Below, piece by piece: positions 31,931 through 40,876 of a stretch of 40,876 nt of DNA. Every line of letters starts with the position of its first letter. Position 1 is the stretch's first letter. The notes beneath the pieces are model-generated. The model saw only the letters and a list, made by a program, of their open reading frames with translations, searched no databases and was not told the DNA's origin. The stretch comes from CAYJFD01 sp964369605. Its GTDB lineage: Bacteria > Bacteroidota > Bacteroidia > Bacteroidales > UBA932. The DNA is taken from positions 1-40,876 of the forward strand of contig CAYJFD010000020.1 of NCBI GenBank assembly GCA_964369605.1, in the 5' to 3' direction. The translations under genes and the position numbers were made by a program.

Positions 31931-34428
31931 TTGAAATTAAATATTATAAAATATATTATTGGAGTGTTTGCATTTTTTTGCTTTACTCCTATTTCCAGTA
32001 TCGCTAAAAATAGGGATATTAAATCTCCGCAACCATTACAGGAATACCTTAATGAGGAAGGAAATAAGCGACCTGATAGTAAATATACATATATCGAGGG
32101 CGTCGTACTATCTAAAAACGATAGCAGTGCTGTTTCATTTGCAACTGTTTATCTTGAAGGGACGACTAACGGAACCCTAACTGACGATAATGGTCATTTT
32201 TCACTACGAGTTCCACTTGGAGCACACAAATTAGGCGTCTCACTTTTAGGCTATGAGCACTTCTCTAAAGAAATAGCTATAACCGATAATCACTCTCATA
32301 ATTTAAAGGTGATACTTGAGCCCTCATCACTAGAGATAGATGAATCAGTTATTAGCTGCAAATCTGAAACAAAGAATCTGCAAGAAAAAGGATTTACTGT
32401 AAATAGTGTAAGCACCCTTGCAGCTATTACGTCATCATTCACAACCGAGGAGCTTCTTAATCGTTCGGCAGGTGTAAAAATTCGCCAAGGAGGTGGACTA
32501 GGTTCTGATGTTGAATACAATATCAATGGTCTTTCAGGAAGTTCTGTCAAGGTTTATATTGATGGTATGCCTATTAGCACCTATGGCAAATCTTTTTCTA
32601 TTGCAAACCTGCCCCCATCTCTTGTAGAAAGAATAGAGGTGTATAAAGGTGTTATACCGGCACACTTAGCAGATGACGCGCTTGGTGGTGCGATTAATGT
32701 GATAACCAAGAAGAAAGGAGCACAGTCTCTTAATGCATCTTACGGATATGGTTCATTAAATACTCATAATGCCAATATTAATGGCTTATACAGAAGTAAT
32801 AAAAGCGGTTTCTATTTTGGCGGTTCTGCTTACTATAACTCGAGTGACAATAACTACGATGTATGGGGAGATGCTGTCTATGTATCAGACCCTACAACTG
32901 GGCGTGTAGAAAACATTACAGCTGAGCGTTTTCATGATGACTATCTAGCATACGGTACTAACATTAATACAGGTTTCTCAGGGCTAAGCTGGGCAGACAA
33001 CCTTTCACTTAATCTTGTATATTCAAATATTGATAAAGATATCCAAACTGGGGCTACTATGGAGACAGTATATGGCAATAGACGTAGTGAACAGGATAGC
33101 TATATCGCAAATCTTAACTACGAGAAGAATGATCTCCTCCCTCGTTTAGACCTAAAGAGTACTTTTTCTGTATCTCATTCGGATCGTAAGATAATCGATA
33201 CCTGTAATGTAAAGTATGACTGGAGTGGTGAGCCAGTAAAAAATATGTATGGCGAGACTGTACACTGGGCGACAAGCGGAGAAGCTGGGAGAGCAACGCT
33301 TGCTTCAAACCTTGAGAATAATTTCACTAATCGCACAAGCATCCAATATGCTTTTGATAAAAGAGATAATCATATTTTCTCTTTAAACGGTTCGTATTTT
33401 GGATTCACTAGAGATGTGAAGGATCCTATGCTTTCTGCTTTAGAGCAGAGTTTAACTGATACTCGCTATGTTAGCAAATATACATTCTCAGCTGCTTATG
33501 ACGCAAAATTATTTTCCGAGAAACTTAAATTTTCTCTATTTTATAAATATTTTGACCAAACCCTTACACTTTCTGATCCACTTGTTAGTAGCACTGGCTC
33601 ATTAGTTCCTAATGAAATAAACGCTCCTATGAATGGCAGTGGTTATGGCTTAGCTCTATCATATAAAGTTTTACCAGATGTTATTCTTTCTTTCTCTGCG
33701 GAGAATACACTTAGACTCCCATCTATTACTGAGATGATAGGTAATACTAGTGATAATATCGAGCCAAACTATAATATTAAACCTGAAGAGAGTATCAATA
33801 TAAATTTAGGTGCGACTATTGAACCTATAAAGTTTGGTAATAGTAGAATTGGAGGTAGCATAAACCTATTTTATAGAGATGTTACAGATATGATACAAAG
33901 AGCTGAGGTTAACCAAGGAGACGAGACCTATGGTTATGAAAATATTGGAAAAATATTGAGTAAAGGCATAGATTTCGAACTGAAATATGATTACGGCAGA
34001 AATTTTTCTTTAAACGGAGCTATATCATATAATGATACACGTTTCAACGTACAGTATGATGATAAAGGAGGAGAATATGCTTGGTACGGCGATAGACTTC
34101 GAAATATGCCTTATTTCTTAACTAACGTAGGTGCATCATATAATTTTAATGATATTTTCTCAAAGAGAGATAAGTTAACAGTGAGTTANNNNNNNNNNAC
34201 TACATCCACGAATTTTTCAAAAACTGGGAGAGCCTTGGTACAGCTGGAAAGGCTACGATTCCATCACAGTTAACACATGATATAAGTATCGTTTATAAAT
34301 TCCCTAATGATAAATTCAGTATAGGCCTTGATGCTAAAAATATAACAAACGAACAGCTGTTTGACAATTATGCTTTACAAAAGCCAGGCAGAATGATCTT
34401 CATAAAACTGAGCTATAATATTCTTTAA
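31931..34428 (+). CDS. xusA: TonB-dependent outer-membrane receptor, XusA-like (contains a 10-N gap)
   Basis: The receptor starts at a TTG, since no ATG or GTG lies between the in-frame stop at 31886 and the signal peptide KLNIIKYIIGVFAFF. A carboxypeptidase-regulatory-like domain follows (about 54-120, GTTNGTLTDDNGHFSLRVP). The plug domain has VYIDGMPIST and LADDALGGAINVITKKKG near 210-265. The barrel then runs to the N gap at 34189-34198. After the gap the frame YIHEFFKNWESLGTAGKAT continues to a stop at 34426-34428 and ends IKLSYNIL. The protein is therefore intact across the gap, and the early stop at 34273 is a frame artefact of the arbitrary gap length. XusA-type receptors import ferric siderophores with TonB energy. 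The DUF4374 lipoprotein and PepSY protein follow directly. Confidence 0.92.
34189..34198. other. Assembly gap of ten N
   Basis: Ten N residues lie inside the receptor gene. The frames on both sides agree only if the true number of missing bases leaves a remainder of two when divided by three, such as 8, 11 or 14. Confidence 0.95.
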
Positions 34429-34453
34429 AATAATAATAATAAAATAAATAGAA

Positions 34454-35725
34454 ATGAAAAAAACTAAGTTAATTATCAGCGCATTTGCGCTGATATCACT
34501 TTTCTCTTGTGAGAAAAAAGGTACTCCTGAACCAACTCCTTCAGGAGATAGAGTATTTAATATAGTATGGTGTGCAAGTGACGAAGGTACGACACCAAGT
34601 TATGTTCAAGGGGTTACTGATATCTCTCAAGGAACTATTGATGGTAGTCAAGGTTTTGAAACACCTTCTGTTCGTTCTGCCTACACATTCACATCTGACG
34701 ATGGTAAATATCTCTACAACTACAGTTACGGTGGAGGTACATTTAATAAATATGCTGTAAATGGCGGCGTAAACTATACTTCTGTAGGAGCACAACTTTC
34801 GCTAACAGATGCTATCGGCTCTGCTCATGGCCGCTGTTCGAAAATTAATGACAAATATGCTTCTGCTCATAATATAGTTACAACTCCTATTTTTGACGAG
34901 GACGGAGAAACTTATCTATATACAAAATCAGAACTAAAATTTGTGATTATAGATTTAGAGGAAATGGTTATTGACCAATTTAAAACTGTAGAGCTACCAC
35001 GTAACGCTTATGATATAGCTGAAAATACCTATGTTTGGCGCGTTCACATGCCATATATACTAAATGATAAAGTATATTTTGGTATTGCACGTAGCAGAGC
35101 GAGTGCATCTGACCCATCTTCTTCGGACAAGTCTAAAGCAAAGGCAGGTGTATTAATTCTGGATTATCCTTCTTTTGAAAATCCAAAGATAGTAGAGACT
35201 ACACTTCCGACAGAAGGTGACACATACGGCTTCCGTTCTCGCCCAATTTATGCTTATGGTGGAACAGGTGCTAACAAAGATGATTTATACCAACTATCTA
35301 TGACTAGTTCTCATATTTTAAAAATTAAGGATGAAAAGTATGATGATAGCTACGTATTTGATCTTCAATCGGCTCTAGGTTCTAGTTATAGAATAGATGC
35401 AGCTGGATGGCACTATGTAGGTAATGGTATCGGTTATGTCCCTTTCGAAGAAGATAGCAAAGTAGTAGACGGAGAAAATTGGGGACTAGCTCGTGTAGAT
35501 CTTAATACTCGCACTGCTATTAGATTAAATATTCCATCTAATATGGACTTTTGGGAGTACCAAAGTTCGCACCTAGCTAATGACATACTTTATATGACTA
35601 TATGTCCTGTTGATGGCAACGGGCACATATATATGTTCGATATAAATAGCACCTCTGCTGATGGGTTCACTAAAGGTGCTGAGCTTAAAGGTGCAGCTGC
35701 TTCATACTTTGCTGGAATTTTCTAA
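34454..35725 (+). CDS. xusB: DUF4374 surface lipoprotein, XusB-like siderophore-binding protein
   Basis: The 423-residue protein has a lipobox SLFSC and a short Pro-rich linker (GTPEPTPSG). Its body matches the DUF4374 family as I know it, a beta-propeller-like fold. Recognisable pieces are DDGKYLYNYSYGGGTFNKYAV, GSAHGRCSKIND and YVWRVHMPYILNDKVYFGI. In Bacteroides thetaiotaomicron the DUF4374 lipoprotein XusB binds ferric enterobactin at the cell surface and works with the receptor XusA and the membrane protein XusC. The same three-gene order occurs here. The gene is 25 bases after the receptor, and its stop overlaps the next start (TAATG). The actual ligand in this organism is unknown. Confidence 0.88.
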   Translation: MKKTKLIISAFALISLFSCEKKGTPEPTPSGDRVFNIVWCASDEGTTPSYVQGVTDISQGTIDGSQGFETPSVRSAYTFTSDDGKYLYNYSYGGGTFNKYAVNGGVNYTSVGAQLSLTDAIGSAHGRCSKINDKYASAHNIVTTPIFDEDGETYLYTKSELKFVIIDLEEMVIDQFKTVELPRNAYDIAENTYVWRVHMPYILNDKVYFGIARSRASASDPSSSDKSKAKAGVLILDYPSFENPKIVETTLPTEGDTYGFRSRPIYAYGGTGANKDDLYQLSMTSSHILKIKDEKYDDSYVFDLQSALGSSYRIDAAGWHYVGNGIGYVPFEEDSKVVDGENWGLARVDLNTRTAIRLNIPSNMDFWEYQSSHLANDILYMTICPVDGNGHIYMFDINSTSADGFTKGAELKGAAASYFAGIF

Positions 35726-36840
35726 TGAGAAAATTACTTAAAGAAATTCATTTATGGTTATCACTCCCTTTCGGAGTGATAATCTCAGTTATATGCATAT
35801 CTGGCGCCCTACTTGTATTTGAAACTGAGGTAAATGAATGCATAAACCCACACCTATATAAGGTAAATTATAACAAGGGCGATGCCAAACTGACTCCTTC
35901 TGAATTAATACTAAAAGCAAAGGAACAGTTGCATGATACAGTAGAAATCACGGGAATAGAGTATTATGGCTCCGCTAAACGCTCCGCAATGTTAAGTTAC
36001 GCAGGAGGAGGGAGAAATAATAAGATCAGTGTGAATCCATATACTGGAGAAGTTAATGGAACAACACAAAGAAGCAAATTTTTTAGCACTATGTTCTATA
36101 CGCATCGCTGGTTAATGGATGCGCCTAAAGCAAGAGGAGAGATGACAGTTGGTAAATTCTTAGTAGGATCTACTACTATAGTTATGATTGTTATCCTTAT
36201 AACTGGCTTAGTAGTTTGGTTTCCAAAACTATCTACAAAAAAGTACGGTAGAGCTGTAAATCAGAGACTAAAGCTATCATTCAAAAGTTGGCGAGCATTT
36301 TGGTTTACAAGCCACCTATCACTAGGATTCTACTCTACCCTATTACTTTTGTTAATTTGCTTAACTGGTTTATCGTGGTCATTTGGATGGTACAGATCGG
36401 CTGCGTACGCGCTTGTAGGGGCTCAGCAGGGACAAAAGGCTAAAACTACAATAATTGAGAATAATAAATCAAACTCTACTCAGGTAAATTCTACTGAAAT
36501 AGCTTGGGATAGAGCCTTTGAACAGCTAGAAGAGCGTTATACAAAATATAAGTCTATTTCCTTAACTAAAGGAAAGGCAGATGTTAAGAAACGCCCGAAT
36601 TCTAAAAATTCATTTATTCGAGACAGCTATAAGTTCGATGAAAGTGGAGACTTATCTGAGGTAGTATACTACAAGGATCAGTCTAAATATAGTAAGACTA
36701 GAGGATGGTTTTACGCTCTTCATACTGGAAGCTGGGGTGGAATATTCGTAAAGATATTATACTTTCTTATCGTTATGACAGGGGGATGTCTACCTATATC
36801 CGGGTACTACCTTTGGATAAGGAGAAAATTCTTCAGATAA
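35725..36840 (+). CDS. xusC: PepSY-type inner-membrane protein, XusC-like
   Basis: The 371-residue protein has the PepSY-associated membrane layout. A first helix (about 7-33, HLWLSLPFGVIISVICISGA) is followed by a periplasmic PepSY-like stretch with KISVNPYTGEVNGT. Then come YTHRWLMD, two helices at about 142-167 and 188-220, a second soluble stretch, and a C-terminal helix before GYYLWIRRK. Conserved His/Trp pairs are a hallmark of the family and suggest an electron-transfer or iron-reduction role. In the Xus system this protein is the inner-membrane component, and it may release iron by reducing ferric siderophore. It overlaps xusB by one base, so the three genes form one operon. Confidence 0.88.
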   Translation: MRKLLKEIHLWLSLPFGVIISVICISGALLVFETEVNECINPHLYKVNYNKGDAKLTPSELILKAKEQLHDTVEITGIEYYGSAKRSAMLSYAGGGRNNKISVNPYTGEVNGTTQRSKFFSTMFYTHRWLMDAPKARGEMTVGKFLVGSTTIVMIVILITGLVVWFPKLSTKKYGRAVNQRLKLSFKSWRAFWFTSHLSLGFYSTLLLLLICLTGLSWSFGWYRSAAYALVGAQQGQKAKTTIIENNKSNSTQVNSTEIAWDRAFEQLEERYTKYKSISLTKGKADVKKRPNSKNSFIRDSYKFDESGDLSEVVYYKDQSKYSKTRGWFYALHTGSWGGIFVKILYFLIVMTGGCLPISGYYLWIRRKFFR

Positions 36841-36862
36841 AACAAGAGCTCCATTTAAGAAA

Positions 36863-37903
36863 TTAATTAGCCAGCCTCTTTAGCGCACGATGATGTCCTA
36901 GGGAGGCTGCTTTTTTATACCATCTCATAGCCTGATCTATATCGATTTTCCCATTCCATCCTTCTTCATAGCCCTGGGCTATCCTATAGTAAGCATAGGT
37001 ATCCTCTGAAAGAAGATAAGCTTCAAATGCCTTTTTAAGTGACACCTCAACACCGACCGAACCCTGCCTATAAAGATCACCTAGATTTGTCGGCGCATAG
37101 ATAAGATCACCTGCCTCAATAGCCCTTTTAAACAGTACTTCCGCCTTCCTTCCATCTTGGGGCACTCCTATCGCTTCTTGATAAATAGTCCCGATATCAT
37201 TCAACACCTCAGCTATCGGCGCCTCCTCTGCATTTTCTAAGCCTAATAACATCTGAACATCTTCGTGCGAAAAACTATCCCAGGTTTCAGACCCATCTAG
37301 TAAATAGGACCTTACCCTTCCTATAGAGTCATGCTGAGGAACATCTACTTCTATTCCTTCTAGGTCGCAGTTAAAATCTTCACATAATTCTTCATCTGTA
37401 GCCTGCGGCAATGTCTTTGCTCTTAGCAACAATTGGATATAACCGTATATGCGCGGCGTAGAAGACGTCAATCCGACTGCGTACTTTGCTAGGATCTCTT
37501 TTGAGACATAGGTATAGTCATATTGGGTAAGCGATAGATAAGCTCGCGGAGCAATAGTTAGTACCGCTTTTATATTTGCCACTGCCTCTCCTATAGCTTC
37601 TTCTGCCCAATCTTCATCTAAGGCTTCGATTTGGATAGAGGGCTGCGCATCCAGATATTGCGACAGCACTAAAGCTAAATAAGGAAAAAGCTTATAGTCG
37701 TCCATCGATGCCATCTCGTCCATCATAAGTTCTACCGTCCCTTCTTGATCATCTTTGATCAAAAATAGTGTCGGAGAATCCTCACTTGAGGAGAAAAAAT
37801 AATCTCCTCCAAAAGAGTCAAGCGGGTAAATCTTTTTTGCTAATTGTGCGCTAAAAACCTTGAAATCGAAAGGTATAGCGGTAGAAAACCTTATAATGTG
37901 CAT
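36863..37903 (-). CDS. Sel1-repeat protein of unknown function
   Basis: The 346-residue protein has no signal peptide and is probably cytoplasmic. Its C-terminal 110 residues carry Sel1-like repeats of about 36 residues. They include KAEVLFKRAIEAGDLIYAPTNLGDLY, a middle repeat starting KKAFEAYLL, and AMRWYKKAASLGHHRAL. Such repeats usually form protein-binding solenoids. The first 230 residues are acidic and belong to no family I recognise; they contain mixed alpha/beta patterns such as KIYPLDSFGGDYFFSS. It follows the pseudouridine synthase by 6 bases and is the last gene of the panB operon. Confidence 0.8.
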   Translation of the reverse strand: MHIIRFSTAIPFDFKVFSAQLAKKIYPLDSFGGDYFFSSSEDSPTLFLIKDDQEGTVELMMDEMASMDDYKLFPYLALVLSQYLDAQPSIQIEALDEDWAEEAIGEAVANIKAVLTIAPRAYLSLTQYDYTYVSKEILAKYAVGLTSSTPRIYGYIQLLLRAKTLPQATDEELCEDFNCDLEGIEVDVPQHDSIGRVRSYLLDGSETWDSFSHEDVQMLLGLENAEEAPIAEVLNDIGTIYQEAIGVPQDGRKAEVLFKRAIEAGDLIYAPTNLGDLYRQGSVGVEVSLKKAFEAYLLSEDTYAYYRIAQGYEEGWNGKIDIDQAMRWYKKAASLGHHRALKRLAN

Positions 37904-37909
37904 ATTATT

Positions 37910-38614
37910 TTACATCTGCTCCATAGGTGTGGGAGCTGTGAATGTCATCTCTTGCTTAGTTGTTGGGTGTGAAAGTGTTAGGTGGCGTGAATGTAGTGAG
38001 ATACCGCCATCTTGATTCGAACGACGTGCTCCATACTTCAAATCACCTTTTATAGGGCAGCCTATTTTTGAAAGTTGACAACGAATCTGATGATGCCTAC
38101 CAGTAATTAGCTCGACCTCAACCAGAAAATAGCTCTTTGTAGCCCTTAGTAACTGATAATTAAGGCGAGCTTCCTTTGCACCTGCGCAAGGATTAATATG
38201 AGCTACTGATTTATTTTTTGCCTCGTTACGAGCTAGGTAGTGCACTAAGGATGCTTGCTCTGGCTTTGGTGCAGCCTCTAGTAGAGCCCAATATCTTTTA
38301 TGCATCTTTCCATCCCTAATCGCGATATTTAGACGGCTGAGGGACTTCGATGTTTTTGCAAAAACTATAACACCACTCACTGGGCGATCTAAACGGTGAA
38401 CTACTCCCATAAAGACATTGCCAGGTTTGGCATCTCTCTTTGCGATAAAAGCCTTAAGCGTCTCACTCAGTGGCTCATCTCCAGTTTTATCACCTTGTAC
38501 GATTTCTCCTACATTCTTATTGAAAACCAAGATATGATTATCCTCGTAGATTATCCTTTGGTTTATTTGCTCAAACTCAACATTCGCTATATCCCTATAT
38601 ATTTGCCCCATCAA
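37910..38614 (-). CDS. RluA-family pseudouridine synthase
   Basis: This family converts uridine to pseudouridine in rRNA or tRNA. The 234-residue protein has the catalytic aspartate in GVVHRLDRPVSGVIVFAKT, then the core strand KRYWALLE, the second motif in ELITGRHHQIRCQLS and the terminal LKYGARR. It lacks the N-terminal S4 RNA-binding domain of RluC and RluD, like the smaller RluA/YqcB-type members. Its RNA target cannot be assigned. Two ATG codons in a row open the frame (38612-38614 and 38609-38611). It lies 9 bases after panB and 6 bases before the Sel1 gene. Confidence 0.93.
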   Translation of the reverse strand: MMGQIYRDIANVEFEQINQRIIYEDNHILVFNKNVGEIVQGDKTGDEPLSETLKAFIAKRDAKPGNVFMGVVHRLDRPVSGVIVFAKTSKSLSRLNIAIRDGKMHKRYWALLEAAPKPEQASLVHYLARNEAKNKSVAHINPCAGAKEARLNYQLLRATKSYFLVEVELITGRHHQIRCQLSKIGCPIKGDLKYGARRSNQDGGISLHSRHLTLSHPTTKQEMTFTAPTPMEQM

Positions 38615-38623
38615 TTTGGTATA

Positions 38624-39439
38624 TTAATATTGCTCAGAATCGTTAGGAAAATCACTACTCTTTACATCTTTAACATAAGATTGGAAGGCATTTAAAAAGC
38701 CCTCGTACATATTGCCATAGCGACGTAGGAAGCGAGGCGAGAACTCATTATTCAGACCTAACATATCGTGCATCACAAGTACTTGACCATCTACGTGCTT
38801 TCCTGCACCTATTCCTATAACCGGTATTTCGAGAGTCTCAGCGACTTCTTTTGCTAGAAGTGCAGGAATTTTCTCTAGTATTATAGCAAAGCAACCTGCT
38901 GCCTCAAGTGCTTTTGCATCACTTATTAGCTTCTTTGCTTCTGATTCGTTATTTGCTCTTACTGCATAAGTGCCGAATTTATGAATAGACTGTGGCGTTA
39001 AACCCAGATGTCCCATTACTGGTATACCAGCTGTTAGAATTCTACGTACAGATTCAATAATCTCCTCCCCTCCTTCAAGTTTCACAGCATTTGCTCCTGA
39101 CTCTTTCATTATTCTGATGGCCGTATTTAATGCTGATTTTGAATCGCCTTGGTAAGTACCAAATGGCAGATCTACTACAACTAAGGGTCTCCTTACTGCT
39201 CGTACAACACTTTGAGCGTGATATATCATGTGGTCCAAGGTAATTGGTAGAGTACTGTCGTATCCTGCCATTACATTTGCGGCAGAATCTCCTACCAAAA
39301 TTATATCCATCCCCGCGTGATCTATTATCATAGCTGAAGTATAATCGTAGGCTGTTAGCATAGCGATTTTTTCACCAGCTCTTTTCATCCCTAATAATTT
39401 AAGGGTCGTCACATTCTTAACTGTAGTTTCTGTAGACAT
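38624..39439 (-). CDS. panB: 3-methyl-2-oxobutanoate hydroxymethyltransferase
   Basis: PanB makes ketopantoate from ketoisovalerate with methylenetetrahydrofolate, the first committed step of pantothenate and coenzyme A synthesis. The 271-residue length is normal. Characteristic segments are MLTAYDYTSAMIIDHAG, the metal-site DSAANVMAGYDST, VVDLPFGTYQ, KLEGGEE, and VMGHLGLTPQSIH. The catalytic glutamate is in ILEKIP, and the end has IGIGAGKHVDGQVLVMHD. It is the first gene of the panB-pseudouridine synthase-Sel1 group on the minus strand. Confidence 0.97.
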   Translation of the reverse strand: MSTETTVKNVTTLKLLGMKRAGEKIAMLTAYDYTSAMIIDHAGMDIILVGDSAANVMAGYDSTLPITLDHMIYHAQSVVRAVRRPLVVVDLPFGTYQGDSKSALNTAIRIMKESGANAVKLEGGEEIIESVRRILTAGIPVMGHLGLTPQSIHKFGTYAVRANNESEAKKLISDAKALEAAGCFAIILEKIPALLAKEVAETLEIPVIGIGAGKHVDGQVLVMHDMLGLNNEFSPRFLRRYGNMYEGFLNAFQSYVKDVKSSDFPNDSEQY

Positions 39440-39531
39440 CTTCTGTGTTATGTTTTAATCTTTTATGCAAAGCAACAAAAGATAATTCATATATGCAATA
39501 TTAAGACACTTAAAAAGAGATTTTGTGTCAT

Positions 39532-40875
39532 TTATTCTAACTCTGTGGAATTTTCTAGATTTTTTAATTCTTTTTTATAAAATGTTGGAGTACATCCTAC
39601 TTCTTTTTTGAAAAATCTATTAAAGGTCGCTTTTGATGAAAAGCCGACACTTTCTGCTAGGTTAAATATCTGATCATCTTCTCTATCTTGATCTGACAAT
39701 AATGATATTAGTTCTTTTAGGCGATATGAATTTATGTAGTTAGGGACTGACTTATTTGAGTAATTATTTATGACATTTGACAGATAAGTCGTATTTGTTC
39801 CGATGATAGTACTTAATGAATTTACTGATAAATTTTTATCGTGGTATAATTTTTCTTGCTTCATTATCTCCTCGACCTTCTCATAAATTAGTAACATTTC
39901 ACTATTTCGATTACTAGCTCGCTCTTCCTCTATTTTTTTCTTCTCATTTAGAGATTTCCTGTACTGCTCATACTTCTGAACCAATTGAACATACATCGAA
40001 TTTCGGTGTAGGTATAGAAGAATAGAAAATACAGAGATAACAATAAATATTAAAACAAAGGAAAGTGCAACAAATATATTTCTATCCTTATTTGCGATTT
40101 CCATCGAATACTTTATTCGCTCATTCTCTAACATAAGATTACGAATTTCGTTTTCCTTATTAATATCATAATATTCTGCTAGAGCTCTATCATACTGTTT
40201 ATAATAGTGTAGAGATTCACCAAGATTATTGAGCTGTTCGTAAGCTAGGGATAGACCTAAGTATATCTGATGTTTAAATTCTATGTTCTTTAGCTGGGTT
40301 GAAAGTTCCAGAGCCTTATTAAACTGTCCTATCGCCTGCTTATGCATCGACAGTTCTAATAGGCATTGAGCATAATATGTTAAGGTCTTTATAGAGATAC
40401 TATTATAAGGCTCTGTTATATTTCTCACTGCCTCTTCATAATATTTTAAGGCTTCCTCTCGCCTTCCTTGCTGATATAGTACGTCAGCATGATATGAATT
40501 AAGTGCTATCTTCATATAAACTGTCAATTCTAGATCCTGAACTCTATCTATATAATATTGAGTTAACTCTAAAGCTTTATCATAATCCCTATACAACAAA
40601 AGCATCTTCGCAAGTGACAAGGCACCAAGACATTTATCATTTATCTCTTCATCGCCTAAAATACTTAAGGAATATGCCTCTTGAGCATATTTTAAGCCCG
40701 TTGTGTCTTTCCTCATACTATAAACCGAAGAGATATTTACGAGCATTTTACAAGTGTTATTCGTATCTTTTTGATGCTTCGATAAGTCATAGGCTTTCAG
40801 AAAAAGATCTAAGGCCGTTCGATAATCTAATTTTGATGTTATATAATATATTGCAGATATACTGTATAAACCCAT
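39532..40875 (-). CDS. Membrane-anchored TPR/AraC-family regulator, N-terminus beyond the window
   Basis: About 447 residues are visible, and the frame continues past the right edge. The ATG at 40873-40875 is probably internal. By comparison with the paralogue starting at 18522, roughly 120 residues including the signal segment are missing. Visible parts are TPR-type helical repeats (for example REEALKYYEEAVRN and QAIGQFNKALELS), a membrane span at about 265-290 (FVALSFVLIFIVISVFSILLYL), a charged coiled coil, and an AraC-type double helix-turn-helix (GTNTTYLSNVINNY and LAESVGFSSKATFNRFF). The two proteins align over their full visible length. The likely target genes lie outside the window, since panB downstream is a housekeeping gene. 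Confidence 0.9.
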   Translation of the reverse strand: MGLYSISAIYYITSKLDYRTALDLFLKAYDLSKHQKDTNNTCKMLVNISSVYSMRKDTTGLKYAQEAYSLSILGDEEINDKCLGALSLAKMLLLYRDYDKALELTQYYIDRVQDLELTVYMKIALNSYHADVLYQQGRREEALKYYEEAVRNITEPYNSISIKTLTYYAQCLLELSMHKQAIGQFNKALELSTQLKNIEFKHQIYLGLSLAYEQLNNLGESLHYYKQYDRALAEYYDINKENEIRNLMLENERIKYSMEIANKDRNIFVALSFVLIFIVISVFSILLYLHRNSMYVQLVQKYEQYRKSLNEKKKIEEERASNRNSEMLLIYEKVEEIMKQEKLYHDKNLSVNSLSTIIGTNTTYLSNVINNYSNKSVPNYINSYRLKELISLLSDQDREDDQIFNLAESVGFSSKATFNRFFKKEVGCTPTFYKKELKNLENSTELE

Positions 40876-40876
40876 C

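Noticed and set aside
36872..36916. Terminator for xusC formed by CAGCCTC and GAGGCTG with a T run
   Set aside because: The stem is only seven bases with a loop of 24, and it lies inside the coding end of the opposite Sel1 gene, where the pattern is explained by codons.

Overview
The window is chromosomal DNA from a member of the Bacteroidota, most likely order Bacteroidales. Supporting signs are the AT-rich composition, Bacteroides-type promoters (a -7 box TAnnTTTG with a -33 box TTTG or ATTG, for example before the Leu and Lys tRNAs, rplS and the TonB receptor), weak Shine-Dalgarno signals, many lipoproteins, and a XusABC-type uptake locus. One 10-base N gap (34189-34198) shows that the sequence is a scaffolded draft.

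Layout. 1-1822: a minus-strand group of a damaged flavodoxin-like reductase gene, a GNAT acetyltransferase, and the start of a UvrA paralogue that lacks the UvrB-binding domain. 1902-5290: the tig-clpP-clpX chaperone/protease operon and its terminator. 5350-7197: tpiA-prmA and tRNA-Leu. 7210-10045: an outer-membrane barrel, a PAP2 phosphatase and a family 2 glycosyltransferase. 10095-18547: a secreted-protein block holding a membrane-anchored TPR/AraC regulator, an FN3-type lipoprotein, a 1705-residue M6 metalloprotease and a small lipoprotein. 18580-20299: tRNA-Lys and prfA, separated by a 530-base non-coding stretch. 20318-22384: a second, shorter M6 protease. 22385-23569: 1.2 kb without genes, packed with palindromic and tandem repeats and ending in three consecutive hairpins. 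23570-24957: rplS with tRNA-Arg, and a TauE/SafE permease. 24952-28668: grpE-dnaJ-M23 peptidase. 28831-31626: fba, gmk-nadD and a lipoprotein. 31712-36840: xusABC-type iron/siderophore uptake. 36863-39439: panB, an RluA-type pseudouridine synthase and a Sel1-repeat protein. 39532-40876: a second TPR/AraC membrane regulator, cut by the window edge.

How the genes work together. Most of the window is core housekeeping: protein folding and turnover, glycolysis, translation, and NAD, GMP and pantothenate synthesis. Three accessory layers sit on it. The first is the pair of M6 proteases that share a pro-region type and a C-terminal Ig-like fold; one is in an operon just downstream of a transmembrane AraC regulator. 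The second is the xus locus. The third is the repeat field at 22500-23570, where a palindromic element of 84 bases recurs and separates different structured cassettes. That field is the part of the window least explained by known features.
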